Assembly: GCA_903922545.1 (NCBI GenBank)
Contig: CAIXUE010000244.1
Span: 1 to 19,263 of the forward strand
DNA: 19,263 bases
Direction: 5' to 3'
DNA from: an uncultured Alphaproteobacteria bacterium
GTDB taxonomy: Bacteria; Pseudomonadota; Alphaproteobacteria; Micropepsales; Micropepsaceae
Numbering within the stretch: position 1 is the stretch's first letter; each line of letters opens with the position of its first letter. The notes below the pieces were generated by a model. It was not told where the DNA came from, did not search any database, and saw nothing but the letters and a program-made list of their open reading frames with translations. Made by a program: the position numbers and the translations under genes. Positions 6,693-13,924 of the stretch are shown piece after piece.

Positions 6693-7976
6693 ATGCCGCC
6701 GCTTTTGAATTTCCTGCGCAGACGGATCTGGGCCCTGACCTTTGGCGTCGGGCTGGCGGCGGCCGCGTTGCTGCTGCTGGGCCGCGAAGCAGTCTGGGTC
6801 ATCCTGGCCGTCACCTTGGCCGCGGCGCTTGTCATGCGCTTGGTCGTGCCGGTTCAGACCCTGGGCAGCGAGCCGGAACAGCGGCCGGATGATCCGCTTG
6901 CCGTTCTGCCGCCTTTGACCGGCCTGCTGCTGGAGCAGTTGCCCATGCCGGTGATGTTGCTGGATGCGGGGCAGCGTGTGCTGTTCGTCAACCAATGGAT
7001 GCGAAATCTTCTGGGGCAGGGGCTGGAGCGCAAGCATGTCAGCGCCGTGCTGCGCAATCCCGATGTACTGGCGGCGATTGATGAAGCCAATGACGGCGGC
7101 CAGGCCAATGTGCCCTTTACGCTGCCGGTGCCGATTGAACGGCATTTCCAGGCCTATACCACGCGCATCCATACCGCTCCGCCGGTGACCGCTCTTTTGC
7201 TGCACGATCTGACCGCCATCCGGCGCAGCGAGCAGATGCGCGCCGATTTCATCGCCAATGTCAGCCATGAGTTGCGCACCCCGCTGGCGGCGGTGTCGGG
7301 CTTTATCGATACGCTGCGCGGCCATGCCAGGGACGATGAGGAAGCGCGGGAAAAGTTTCTGGGCATCATGGGTGTGGAAGCCGCCCGCATGCGCCGGCTG
7401 ATTGACGATCTGCTTTCGCTAACCCGTATTGAAATGAACGAGCATGTGCCGCCGCGCGGCCGCATTCATCTGGATGGGGTGGTGCGCGAAGTGGCGGCGG
7501 CGCTGGCGCCCCTGGCGCGGGCTGAACGCATCACCATCGACATCGCCGGACCCTCTGACCTGGCGCCCACGCCGGGCGAGCGTGACGAGATGATCCAGCT
7601 TTTCCAGAACCTGATCCATAACGCCATCAAATATGGCCGCGATGACGGCCATATCTGGATCAGCTTTGGCCAGAACTCCGACGGCATGGTGTTTGTGACG
7701 GTCAAGGATGATGGCGAAGGCATTGCCTCCAGCGCGGTGCCGCGCCTGACCGAGCGCTTCTACCGGGTGGATGTGAAGCGCAGCCGGGAAAAAGGCGGCA
7801 CGGGCCTGGGCCTGGCCATCGTCAAGCATATCGTGAACCGCCATCACGGCAGGCTGGCCATTGAGAGCCGGCTGGGGGAGGGCTCCAGCTTTACGGTGCT
7901 GCTGCCGGTGGCGGAAAATCCGCCCAAAACCGAGATTTCGGCGCTGTCTCCCGCCGGTGTCACGGAAATGTTATAA
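6693..7976 (+). CDS. phoR: Phosphate regulon sensor histidine kinase PhoR
   Basis: A 427-residue membrane sensor kinase that phosphorylates PhoB when phosphate is scarce. Two hydrophobic helices at about 12-30 and 33-53 with almost no periplasmic loop are typical of PhoR. A PAS domain (about 75-175) follows, then the H box FIANVSHELRTPLAA with His192, the N box NLIHNAIKYG (Asn310), the G1 box DDGEGI (339-344) and the G2 box GGTGLGL (368-374). The ATG has GGAAG just upstream. The stop codon lies within a row of Pho-box-like repeats that continue towards phoU. In rhizobia and Caulobacter the pst transporter genes usually lie between phoR and phoU; here only 64 bases separate them. Confidence 0.93.
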   Translation: MPPLLNFLRRRIWALTFGVGLAAAALLLLGREAVWVILAVTLAAALVMRLVVPVQTLGSEPEQRPDDPLAVLPPLTGLLLEQLPMPVMLLDAGQRVLFVNQWMRNLLGQGLERKHVSAVLRNPDVLAAIDEANDGGQANVPFTLPVPIERHFQAYTTRIHTAPPVTALLLHDLTAIRRSEQMRADFIANVSHELRTPLAAVSGFIDTLRGHARDDEEAREKFLGIMGVEAARMRRLIDDLLSLTRIEMNEHVPPRGRIHLDGVVREVAAALAPLARAERITIDIAGPSDLAPTPGERDEMIQLFQNLIHNAIKYGRDDGHIWISFGQNSDGMVFVTVKDDGEGIASSAVPRLTERFYRVDVKRSREKGGTGLGLAIVKHIVNRHHGRLAIESRLGEGSSFTVLLPVAENPPKTEISALSPAGVTEML

Positions 7977-7990
7977 AAATGTCGCATAGA
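7958..7990 (+). promoter_or_regulatory. Candidate Pho box: three 11-bp direct repeats
   Basis: Three units start exactly 11 bases apart: TGTCACGGAAA (7958), TGTTATAAAAA (7969) and TGTCGCATAGA (7980). The E. coli PhoB site is a pair of 11-bp units, each TGTCA-like followed by an A/T-rich stretch, so phase, core and spacer all fit. The first two units overlap the last codons of phoR. TAGACT (7987-7992) is a possible -10. PhoB would thus activate phoU-phoB. Confidence 0.6.
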
Positions 7991-8040
7991 CTTGGCTGAA
8001 GGTCCGTATCCCATGGTCCTGCGGCAAACCCTGAGTCCCG

Positions 8041-8757
8041 ATGACAGAACACACCGTCAAATCCTTTACCGAGCAGCTGGAAGCCTTGTCCGCGCTGGTG
8101 GCCCAAATGGGCGGCCTGGCGGAAGCCCAGTTCGCCGCCGCGATCGAAGCGGTGGCCCGGCGCGATTCCCAGGCTGCTGAAAACGCGGTGGGCGGCGATG
8201 CCCGCATCGACGCCATCCAGCAGGACATCGAGGACCGCGCCCTGAAACTTCTGGCGCTGCGTCAGCCCATGGCGGTGGACCTGCGCGAAACCCTGGCGGC
8301 GATCAAGATCGCGGCCGAACTGGAACGCATCGGCGATCTGGCCAAGAATATCGCCAAGCGCGCCATGGTGCTGAACCGCGAACCGCCCATCCGCCTGACC
8401 CAGTCGCTGGCCCGCATGGGCCGCGCCTCGCTCGGCCAACTCAAGCAGGTGCTGGACGCCTATTCCAGCCGCGACGCCGAACTGGCTGAGGCGGTGTGGA
8501 ATCAGGATGGCGAGATCGACGAGATCTACAACAGCCTGTTCCGCGAACTTCTCACCTACATGATGGAAGATCCGCGCACCATCGGGCTTTGCACCCATCT
8601 GCTTTTCGTCGCCAAGAATATGGAACGCTGCGGCGACCATGCGACCAACATCGCCGAGGTGGTCTATCACATGGTCCGTGCCGGCCATCTGGCCAACAAC
8701 CGGCCCAAAGCCGACACCACCAGCGAAACGGCGGTTCCGTTCGAGGCGCAGCACTGA
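8041..8757 (+). CDS. phoU: Phosphate signalling protein PhoU
   Basis: A 238-residue, all-helical PhoU. PhoU links the Pst transporter to PhoR and keeps the Pho regulon off when phosphate is plentiful. The two PhoU repeats are visible: AAELERIGDLAKNIAKR (91-107) and AKNMERCGDHATNIAEVV (191-208), which carry the acidic metal-binding pattern ExxRxGDxxxNIA. The start follows the Pho-box-like repeats by 50 bases. The Shine-Dalgarno sequence is weak. The stop overlaps the phoB start in a TGATG junction, so the two are translationally coupled. PhoU without pst genes beside it is unusual; its transporter partner must be elsewhere or be a different system. Confidence 0.94.
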   Translation: MTEHTVKSFTEQLEALSALVAQMGGLAEAQFAAAIEAVARRDSQAAENAVGGDARIDAIQQDIEDRALKLLALRQPMAVDLRETLAAIKIAAELERIGDLAKNIAKRAMVLNREPPIRLTQSLARMGRASLGQLKQVLDAYSSRDAELAEAVWNQDGEIDEIYNSLFRELLTYMMEDPRTIGLCTHLLFVAKNMERCGDHATNIAEVVYHMVRAGHLANNRPKADTTSETAVPFEAQH

Positions 8758-9470
8758 TGAGCAAACCTACTGTCCTGGTCGCCGAAGACGAAGGCGCGCT
8801 GATCACCCTGCTGCGCTACAATCTGGAGCGCGAAGGCTATCGCGTGGTGGAAGCGCAGGATGGCGAAGAAGCCCTGCTGCTGGCCGCCGAAGAAAAACCT
8901 GATCTGGTGCTGCTGGACTGGATGCTGCCGCAGCTTTCCGGCATCGAAGTCTGCCGCCGCCTGCGTGGCCGCCAGGAAACCCGCAATGTGCCCATCATCA
9001 TGCTGACGGCGCGGGGCGAAGAAGGTGACCGGATTCGCGGGCTCGACACTGGCGCCGACGATTATATGACCAAGCCTTTTGCGATGACGGAATTGCTGGC
9101 GCGCCTGCGCGCCGTGCTGCGCCGCATCCGCCCCAGCCTGGCCGAGGACGTGATCCAGGTCGGCGATATTGAAATGGACCGGGGCGCCCACCGGGTGCGC
9201 CGGGCCGGCACGGAAGTGCATCTGGGTCCCACCGAATACAAGCTGCTGGATCATCTGATCCAGCATCCGGGCCGGGTGTTCAGCCGCGAACAGTTGCTGG
9301 ATGCGGTGTGGGGCAGCGATGTTTATGTCGAGGCGCGCACCGTGGACGTGCATGTCGGCCGGCTGCGCAAGGCGTTGAATATCGAAGGCGTCAGCGATCC
9401 AATCCGCACAGTTCGTTCCGCCGGTTACTCGCTGGACGAAAACGCCGTCAACGTCAGAGCAGCTTCCTAG
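8757..9470 (+). CDS. phoB: Phosphate regulon response regulator PhoB
   Basis: A 237-residue OmpR/PhoB-family transcription factor. Receiver domain: Glu10-Asp11, phospho-acceptor Asp54 in LVLLDWMLPQLSG, Thr84 in IMLTARG, Lys106 in DYMTKPF. C-terminal winged helix: about 135-228, with LGPTEYKLLDHLIQHPGRVFSR and the recognition helix region VEARTVDVHVGRLRKAL, then VRSAGYSL. I placed the start at the ATG that overlaps the phoU stop; upstream sequence is phoU in another frame. The partner kinase phoR lies 780 bases upstream. The candidate Pho box before phoU implies positive self-control. Confidence 0.94.
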   Translation: MSKPTVLVAEDEGALITLLRYNLEREGYRVVEAQDGEEALLLAAEEKPDLVLLDWMLPQLSGIEVCRRLRGRQETRNVPIIMLTARGEEGDRIRGLDTGADDYMTKPFAMTELLARLRAVLRRIRPSLAEDVIQVGDIEMDRGAHRVRRAGTEVHLGPTEYKLLDHLIQHPGRVFSREQLLDAVWGSDVYVEARTVDVHVGRLRKALNIEGVSDPIRTVRSAGYSLDENAVNVRAAS

Positions 9471-9577
9471 TCGCTTGTCTTTTGCGTCGTGAGTTCGTCG
9501 CGCGTGCTCACGTACGTCCGCACGCTCCGCACGGCGCTCCTGCTCACGTCACAAAATCCTGCGCGGCTGCACCCCTG
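9471..9577. repeat. Intergenic repeat-rich element between phoB and gpx
   Basis: The 107 bases between two convergent genes contain a 9-bp direct repeat TGCTCACGT (9505-9513 and 9541-9549), a 6-bp inverted pair CGTGAG/CTCACG (9488-9493 and 9507-9512), a palindromic ACGTACGT (9510-9517) and CGCACG twice. No U-tract follows the hairpin. It resembles short dispersed intergenic elements of Proteobacteria, but copy number cannot be judged from one locus. Confidence 0.4.
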
Positions 9578-10054
9578 TTACAGTAGGGCTTTTATTGGCG
9601 CTTCCAGTTCTTCCGGTTTTGTCTGGGGTGCGTAGCGCGCCACCGGGATGCCATCGCGCCCGACCAGGAATTTGGTGAAATTCCACTTGATGTTCTCGGT
9701 GCCGAGCAGGCCGGGCTTGGCGTCTTTCAGATACTTGTAAAGCGGATGGGCGTGTTCACCATTGACGTCGATCTTGGCGAACATGGGAAATGAGACGCCG
9801 TAATTCTTTTGACAAAAGGCGCCGATCTCGGATTCGCTGCCTGGCTCTTGGGCGCCGAACTGGTTGCAGGGGAAACCCAGCACCGTCAGACCGGAATCGT
9901 GCAGCTTGTCGTAAAGTGCTTCCAGTCCCGCATATTGGGGTGTGAAGCCGCAGGCGCTGGCGGTGTTGACGATCAGAAGAACCTGTCCGCGCCAGGCGGA
10001 CAGGCTTTCCTCGTGACCGTCTAACCGAGGGGCGGAAAAATCATAGACTGACAT
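9578..10054 (-). CDS. Glutathione peroxidase family protein
   Basis: A 158-residue thiol peroxidase of the glutathione peroxidase family (BtuE/Gpx type). It reduces hydrogen peroxide and lipid hydroperoxides, in bacteria often with thioredoxin. The peroxidatic cysteine is Cys35 in VNTASACGFTPQY; the rest of the catalytic set is in LGFPCNQFGAQEPG (Cys63, Gln65) and IKWNFTKFLV (Trp124, Asn125). Cys81 could be the resolving cysteine. No signal peptide, so cytoplasmic. It starts 10 bases after the gcrA stop on the same strand, and a hairpin spans this junction and takes in part of its ATG. Its Shine-Dalgarno sequence is weak, which fits dependence on gcrA translation. Confidence 0.92.
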   Translation of the reverse strand: MSVYDFSAPRLDGHEESLSAWRGQVLLIVNTASACGFTPQYAGLEALYDKLHDSGLTVLGFPCNQFGAQEPGSESEIGAFCQKNYGVSFPMFAKIDVNGEHAHPLYKYLKDAKPGLLGTENIKWNFTKFLVGRDGIPVARYAPQTKPEELEAPIKALL

Positions 10055-10075
10055 GACTGGTCTATCAGCCAGTCA
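10053..10075 (-). promoter_or_regulatory. Hairpin spanning the gcrA stop and the gpx start
   Basis: ATGACTGG (10053-10060) and CCAGTCAT (10068-10075) form a perfect 8-bp stem with a seven-base loop. The loop holds the gcrA TGA and one arm takes two bases of the gpx ATG. With no U-run after it, control of gpx translation or RNA processing is more likely than termination. The structure is direct; its role is inferred. Confidence 0.5.
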
Positions 10076-10529
10076 TCCGTCCCTTGTCCTTGTCGCGGCG
10101 CTGCTGCTGCGGCTGATAAGCCTTGCGGGCATGGGCTTCGCAATAAGGCGAACCGGATTTGGGCGAGCGGCCGCAAAAATGAAATTCCGTGGCGGCGGGG
10201 TCGCCGATCGGCCAGCGGCACATGCGGTCGGAAATGGTCAGCACGGTGGCGTGGCTGCCGTCTTCCAGGGTGAGGGGATCTTCCTCGACAATCGGGGCGG
10301 CAGGAACATGGGTGCGCAGGCTGGGCACCTTGGGCGACATGGAAACCCGGGGGCGCTCGGAGCGCGACGGGCTGGCCCGGCCTGCCAGGCCCAGCCGATG
10401 CACCTTGCCGATCACCGCATTGCGCGTGACGCCGCCCAAAGCCCTGGCGATCTGGCTGGCCGACAGCCCTTCGGTCCAAAGCGTCTTAAGCTGCTCAACC
10501 CGCTCGTCGGACCAGTTCATCTGGTTCAT
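10065..10529 (-). CDS. gcrA: Cell-cycle regulator GcrA
   Basis: A 154-residue GcrA, the sigma-70-binding coactivator that in Caulobacter turns on genes whose promoters carry methylated GANTC sites. The N-terminal helix-turn-helix is nearly canonical (WSDERVEQLKTLW, GLSASQIARALGG, TRNAVIGKVHRLGL; residues 6-48). A basic linker follows, then the C-terminal sigma-binding domain with CRWPIGDP and FHFCGRSP (Cys104, Cys119, Cys130, His133). The start at 10529 is supported by AAGGAG seven bases upstream (10537-10542); the alternative ATG three codons later is too far from it. A DnaA-box-like sequence and a GANTC site (10642-10646) lie further upstream. It is followed closely by gpx, an uncommon partner. 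Confidence 0.96.
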   Translation of the reverse strand: MNQMNWSDERVEQLKTLWTEGLSASQIARALGGVTRNAVIGKVHRLGLAGRASPSRSERPRVSMSPKVPSLRTHVPAAPIVEEDPLTLEDGSHATVLTISDRMCRWPIGDPAATEFHFCGRSPKSGSPYCEAHARKAYQPQQQRRDKDKGRMTG

Positions 10530-10576
10530 GGCAAAGCTCCTTACCCCGGTTCAAGCCCATCCTTGGGCTACAAGAT

Positions 10577-10604
10577 ATCGTAGCGCCGCCACTGGAACTA
10601 ACAA
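10577..10604 (-). promoter_or_regulatory. Candidate gcrA promoter
   Basis: On the minus strand TTGTTA (10604-10599) and TACGAT (10582-10577) are 16 bases apart, each with four of six consensus matches. Transcription would start near 10570, giving a leader of about 40 bases that contains a small hairpin (AGCCC/GGGCT, 10554-10569) and the AAGGAG ribosome-binding site. Confidence 0.4.
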
Positions 10605-10628
10605 GCGATGGGTGCGGTCCCCCATGCC

Positions 10629-10637
10629 TTGTCCACA
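10629..10637 (+). promoter_or_regulatory. DnaA-box-like sequence upstream of gcrA
   Basis: TTGTCCACA differs from the consensus TTATCCACA at one base. It lies about 25 bases upstream of the candidate gcrA -35, on the opposite strand. DnaA activates gcrA in Caulobacter, which makes this position meaningful. A single nine-base near-match can occur by chance. Confidence 0.4.
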
Positions 10638-10735
10638 GTTTGAGTCGCGGCCTAAACACTGCAAAGGCAAAAGGAGGATATTGCGGCGGCGGGGAGCATG
10701 GCCGATACCTCCCACTGCTGAGCGAAGAGGCAGAA

Positions 10736-11053
10736 ATGCGCGAATTTGGGCTGGGCCTTCTTGGTTTGATCGCAATGACGGTGGCGACTCAGGCGGCCAC
10801 GCCGGCGCCGGCAAAAATGCCGCCGCCATCGCCTATGGCAGGCCCGTGTTTTGATGTTGTGCCCAACGCCGGCGCGGGTGCCCCTGCCGATGCCATCCTG
10901 GTCAACCGTTGCAGCGGCGAGACCTGGGTGCTGGTCCGGGCGCCGGTTTCTGATGAGGCCGGTGATAGCTACACCTACATCTGGGAGCCGCTTTCCACTG
11001 GGCATGAGCAGCCGATGCTGCAACTGACCGGCCCGCGCGCCCGCGACGATTAG
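10736..11053 (+). CDS. Small secreted protein, function unknown
   Basis: A 105-residue protein with a signal peptide (MREFGLGLLGLIAMTVATQA, likely cut before ATPAPA) and a proline/alanine-rich linker (residues 21-34). A small domain follows, with two cysteines (Cys38 and Cys59) that could form a disulphide, WVLVRAPV, and TYIWEPL near the end. I placed the start at 10736 because AAGAGG lies five bases before it and the signal peptide begins there; the frame upstream runs through the gcrA promoter region. I do not recognise the family. It is followed by argD after 131 bases, but nothing ties it to arginine synthesis. Probably periplasmic. Confidence 0.65.
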   Translation: MREFGLGLLGLIAMTVATQAATPAPAKMPPPSPMAGPCFDVVPNAGAGAPADAILVNRCSGETWVLVRAPVSDEAGDSYTYIWEPLSTGHEQPMLQLTGPRARDD

Positions 11054-11184
11054 ATTGTCATATCAGTGTGTTATTCGACGTTTGGCGGTCCTGACCCAAA
11101 AGGCGCAGGCCTGCCATAACTTGTTTTGACTGCCCGGAAGGCGGATAAGCAGCCCCTTCTAAAACCCGAACAAGGACGGATCCC

Positions 11185-12375
11185 GTGTTTCCCGCTTTGC
11201 TTCCCACCTACAACCGGACGGCGATCGCTTTCGTCCGTGGCGAAGGGGCCTATCTGTTTGCCGAGGACGGCAAACGCTATCTGGATTTCGGGGCCGGCAT
11301 TGCGGTCAACGCCTTCGGCCATGCCAACCCCAGGCTGGTGGCGGCGCTGACCGAGCAGGCCGGCAAGCTGTGGCATACATCGAACCTTTATCGCGTGCCG
11401 GGTCAGGAAAGTCTGGCTGCCAAGCTGGTGGCGAACAGTTTCGCCGACACGGTGTTCTTCACCAATTCCGGCGCCGAAGCCTGCGAACTCGCCTTCAAAA
11501 TGGCGCGCCGCTATCACTTTGTGAACGGCCATCCGGAACGGTTCCGTATCGTCAGCTTTGAAGGCGCCTTTCACGGCCGCACCCTGGCGGGCATAGCGGC
11601 CGGCGGGAACGAGAAATATCTCGAAGGCTTTGGCCCCAAGGTGGAAGGCTTCGACCAGGTCCCGGTTGGCGATCTGGCGGCGTTGAAGAGGACCGTCGGC
11701 AAAGATACCGCCGCCCTGATCATCGAGCCCGTGCAGGGCGAGGGTGGCGTGCGGGCGGTGGCGCCGGAATTCCTGAAGGCCCTTCGCAAGCTTTGTGACG
11801 ATGAAGGCATTCTGCTGATATTCGATGAGATCCAGACCGGCGTTGGCCGCACTGGCAAGCTTTTCGCTTATGAATGGCTGGGCTTCTCCCCTGACATCAT
11901 GTGCGTGGCCAAGGCGATCGGCGGCGGTTTCCCGCTGGGCGCGTTGCTGGCCACGGCAGAAGCCGCCAAGGGCATGACGGCGGGCACGCATGGCACCACC
12001 TATGGCGGCAATCCGCTGGCCATGGCGGTGGGCAATGCGGCGCTGGACATGGTTCTGGCGCCGGGTTTTCTCGATCACGTGGCCCAGGCGGGCAAGTATC
12101 TGAGCCAGCAATTGGGCGCGCTGGTGGCGTCGCACCCTGCCATCTTTGAAGGCGTGCGCGGCCAGGGCCTGATGCTGGGTCTGAAAATGAAAGTGCCGAA
12201 CGGCGATTTCATCAACGCCGCGCGTGACGCAGGCCTGATCGTGCTTCCGGCCGGCGACAATGTGGTGCGGCTGTTGCCGCCGCTCACCATCAGCGACGCG
12301 GAAATGCGCGAAGGCGTGGAACTTCTGGATCATGCCGCCTCGGCGCTCGAAGCCCAGAAAGCAGCTGCCCAATGA
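11185..12375 (+). CDS. argD: Acetylornithine aminotransferase
   Basis: A 396-residue class III PLP aminotransferase. ArgD converts N-acetylglutamate semialdehyde to N-acetylornithine in arginine synthesis, and in many bacteria also serves in lysine synthesis. The PLP lysine is Lys243 in [14 protein letters not shown]; the cofactor-binding Asp214 is in [28 protein letters not shown] (93-108) and [10 protein letters not shown] (124-133) are also diagnostic, and the ArgD-type [13 protein letters not shown] is near the N-terminus. The start is a GTG, supported by AAGGAC seven bases upstream. It overlaps argF by four bases (ATGA), so the two genes form an operon. Confidence 0.95.
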   Translation: MFPALLPTYNRTAIAFVRGEGAYLFAEDGKRYLDFGAGIAVNAFGHANPRLVAALTEQAGKLWHTSNLYRVPGQESLAAKLVANSFADTVFFTNSGAEACELAFKMARRYHFVNGHPERFRIVSFEGAFHGRTLAGIAAGGNEKYLEGFGPKVEGFDQVPVGDLAALKRTVGKDTAALIIEPVQGEGGVRAVAPEFLKALRKLCDDEGILLIFDEIQTGVGRTGKLFAYEWLGFSPDIMCVAKAIGGGFPLGALLATAEAAKGMTAGTHGTTYGGNPLAMAVGNAALDMVLAPGFLDHVAQAGKYLSQQLGALVASHPAIFEGVRGQGLMLGLKMKVPNGDFINAARDAGLIVLPAGDNVVRLLPPLTISDAEMREGVELLDHAASALEAQKAAAQ

Positions 12376-13310
12376 ACGCTCCGGTCACACATCCGCCCCG
12401 GCATTTCATCGATATTTCCGATCACGACCCGGCGACTTTGCGCGCCCTGATTGACGACGCCAAGCGGCGCAAATCGGCGCGGCGCGGCTTGCCGCGCGGC
12501 CAGCTGGACGAAGACCGGCCGCTGGACGGGCGGGTGCTGGCGATGATTTTCGACAAGCAATCCACCCGCACCCGTATTTCTTTTGACATGGCGGCGCGGC
12601 AATTGGGCGGCAGCGCCCTGATGCTGACCGGCAATGAGATGCAGCTGGCGCGCGAAGAAACCGTGGCCGACACGGCGCGGGTGCTGTCGCGTTACGTGGA
12701 CGCGGTGATGATCCGTCTGCTGGATCACGAGATGGTGGAAGAACTGGCGGTCAATGCCTCCATCCCAGTGATCAACGGCCTGACCAAATGGTCCCATCCC
12801 TGCCAGGTGATGGCGGATGTGATGACCTATGAAGAACACAAAGGTCCTATCGCGGGCGCCACCGTGGCCTGGAGCGGCGACAGCAACAATGTGCTGACCA
12901 GCTGGGCCCATGCGGCGGTGAAATTCGGTTTCAAGCTGCGCGTCGCCAGCCCCAAGGAACTGGGCGCCGAACCGGAATTGCGCGATTGGCTGAAGGGCAG
13001 CAAGGCTGTGGATCTGGGTCATGATCCCCAGGCCGCCGCTGAAGGCGCCGATTGCGTGGTGTCGGACGCCTGGGTTTCGATGGGCGATGACAATGCCACC
13101 AAGCGGCACAATCTGCTTCGGCCCTATCAGGTCAATGCCGAACTGATGAAGTTGGCCAAAAAAGATGCCATTTTCATGCACTGCCTGCCGGCGCATCGCG
13201 GCGAGGAAGTCACCGATGATGTGATTGACGGGCCGCAATCGGTGGTGTTCGACGAAGCGGAAAACCGCTTGCACGCCCAAAAGGCCATCTTGGCCTGGGC
13301 GTTAGGCTGA
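12372..13310 (+). CDS. argF: Ornithine carbamoyltransferase
   Basis: A 312-residue enzyme that joins ornithine and carbamoyl phosphate to citrulline in arginine synthesis. The carbamoyl-phosphate motif STRTR is at 64-68, HPCQ at 142-145, the ornithine-loop SDAWVSMG at 231-238 and [11 protein letters not shown] at 270-280. A glutamine (KQSTRTR) stands where many homologues have proline before the serine. Translation starts within the argD stop (ATGA). The last codons, TTA GGC TGA, include the stop codon (as TTA) of the convergent 173-residue gene, so the coding regions overlap by nine bases. Confidence 0.95.
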   Translation: MNAPVTHPPRHFIDISDHDPATLRALIDDAKRRKSARRGLPRGQLDEDRPLDGRVLAMIFDKQSTRTRISFDMAARQLGGSALMLTGNEMQLAREETVADTARVLSRYVDAVMIRLLDHEMVEELAVNASIPVINGLTKWSHPCQVMADVMTYEEHKGPIAGATVAWSGDSNNVLTSWAHAAVKFGFKLRVASPKELGAEPELRDWLKGSKAVDLGHDPQAAAEGADCVVSDAWVSMGDDNATKRHNLLRPYQVNAELMKLAKKDAIFMHCLPAHRGEEVTDDVIDGPQSVVFDEAENRLHAQKAILAWALG

Positions 13311-13823
13311 GCCGGTTCCGGTTTTGTAAAAAGGCTGGCGCGGGTTGTCGCGCATCCGCCTGGTAATCAGTTCCGCCAGCCACTGGAAATATTCCCCAAG
13401 AAAGGGATCGGGCATATTTTCCCGCATGTCCAGGAAAGCCGGCTGGTATTTGTTCCAGGCGGTGACGACGAAATCGCCCAGCGTCTTGTCAACCAGATCG
13501 ATATTGACGAAGCCGTCCGCCACCAAAATCCCCAGCGATTCCATCTGCTGCGCCATTTGAATAAACATCACCTGCTGATTATCGGATAGGGCGCGCAGTT
13601 CCGCACCCGTCGCGGGCAGTTCATGATTGTTGATGTGATGCATCAGCTCGGCGAATTCGCGGCTCTGGAAGGCGCGCAAGGTCTCCAGCGTCAACCGTTC
13701 GCGCCGGTCGCGCGCCGCCGCCTGCACCTGGGCGATGCCGAAAATCAGCGCCGCGATGAAGGACAAGGTAAGCGCCACATTGGCGATCAGGGTGACAAGT
13801 TCGTTCATCTGCGAAGTGATCAT
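13302..13823 (-). CDS. Membrane-anchored protein of unknown function (possibly DUF4760-like)
   Basis: A 173-residue protein with one N-terminal membrane helix (about residues 9-31), then a basic patch ([12 protein letters not shown]) and a helical cytoplasmic domain with conserved-looking blocks such as [46 protein letters not shown] and [11 protein letters not shown]. The build (one helix followed by a helical region with [11 protein letters not shown]) recalls DUF4760-type proteins, but I cannot confirm it. Two starts are possible (13823, or 13808 at the sixth residue). It lies opposite in direction between argF and hslO, which are commonly adjacent in this bacterial class, and its end overlaps argF. 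Confidence 0.65.
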   Translation of the reverse strand: MITSQMNELVTLIANVALTLSFIAALIFGIAQVQAAARDRRERLTLETLRAFQSREFAELMHHINNHELPATGAELRALSDNQQVMFIQMAQQMESLGILVADGFVNIDLVDKTLGDFVVTAWNKYQPAFLDMRENMPDPFLGEYFQWLAELITRRMRDNPRQPFYKTGTGSA

Positions 13824-13889
13824 GCGGGCAAGCCTTGGATAACAGGCGGCACCTTAGGGCTTGCAGGCATGTGCGTCACGCCGGGCGCG

Positions 13890-13924
13890 TTGAAAAACCG
13901 GGCTCTTCCCGCCATATAGAGCCC
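13890..13924 (+). promoter_or_regulatory. Candidate leaderless promoter for hslO
   Basis: TTGAAA (13890-13895) is followed after 17 bases by CATATA (13913-13918), which ends six bases before the hslO ATG. No Shine-Dalgarno sequence is present. TATAGA two bases later is an alternative -10. Inference from position and consensus. Confidence 0.4.

Noticed and set aside
8496..8756. Longer N-terminus for PhoB
   Set aside because: The extra 87 codons are phoU in another frame; the receiver domain starts right after the ATG at 8757.
11054..11184. Strong promoter or ArgR operator before argD
   Set aside because: TTGACT (11126-11131) has no good -10 at a proper distance, and I see no convincing 18-bp ARG box. 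I cannot support either.
11071..12372. 433-codon open frame on the minus strand opposite argD
   Set aside because: The argD protein is complete and motif-perfect. The opposite frame has shadow-like composition and no recognizable family.
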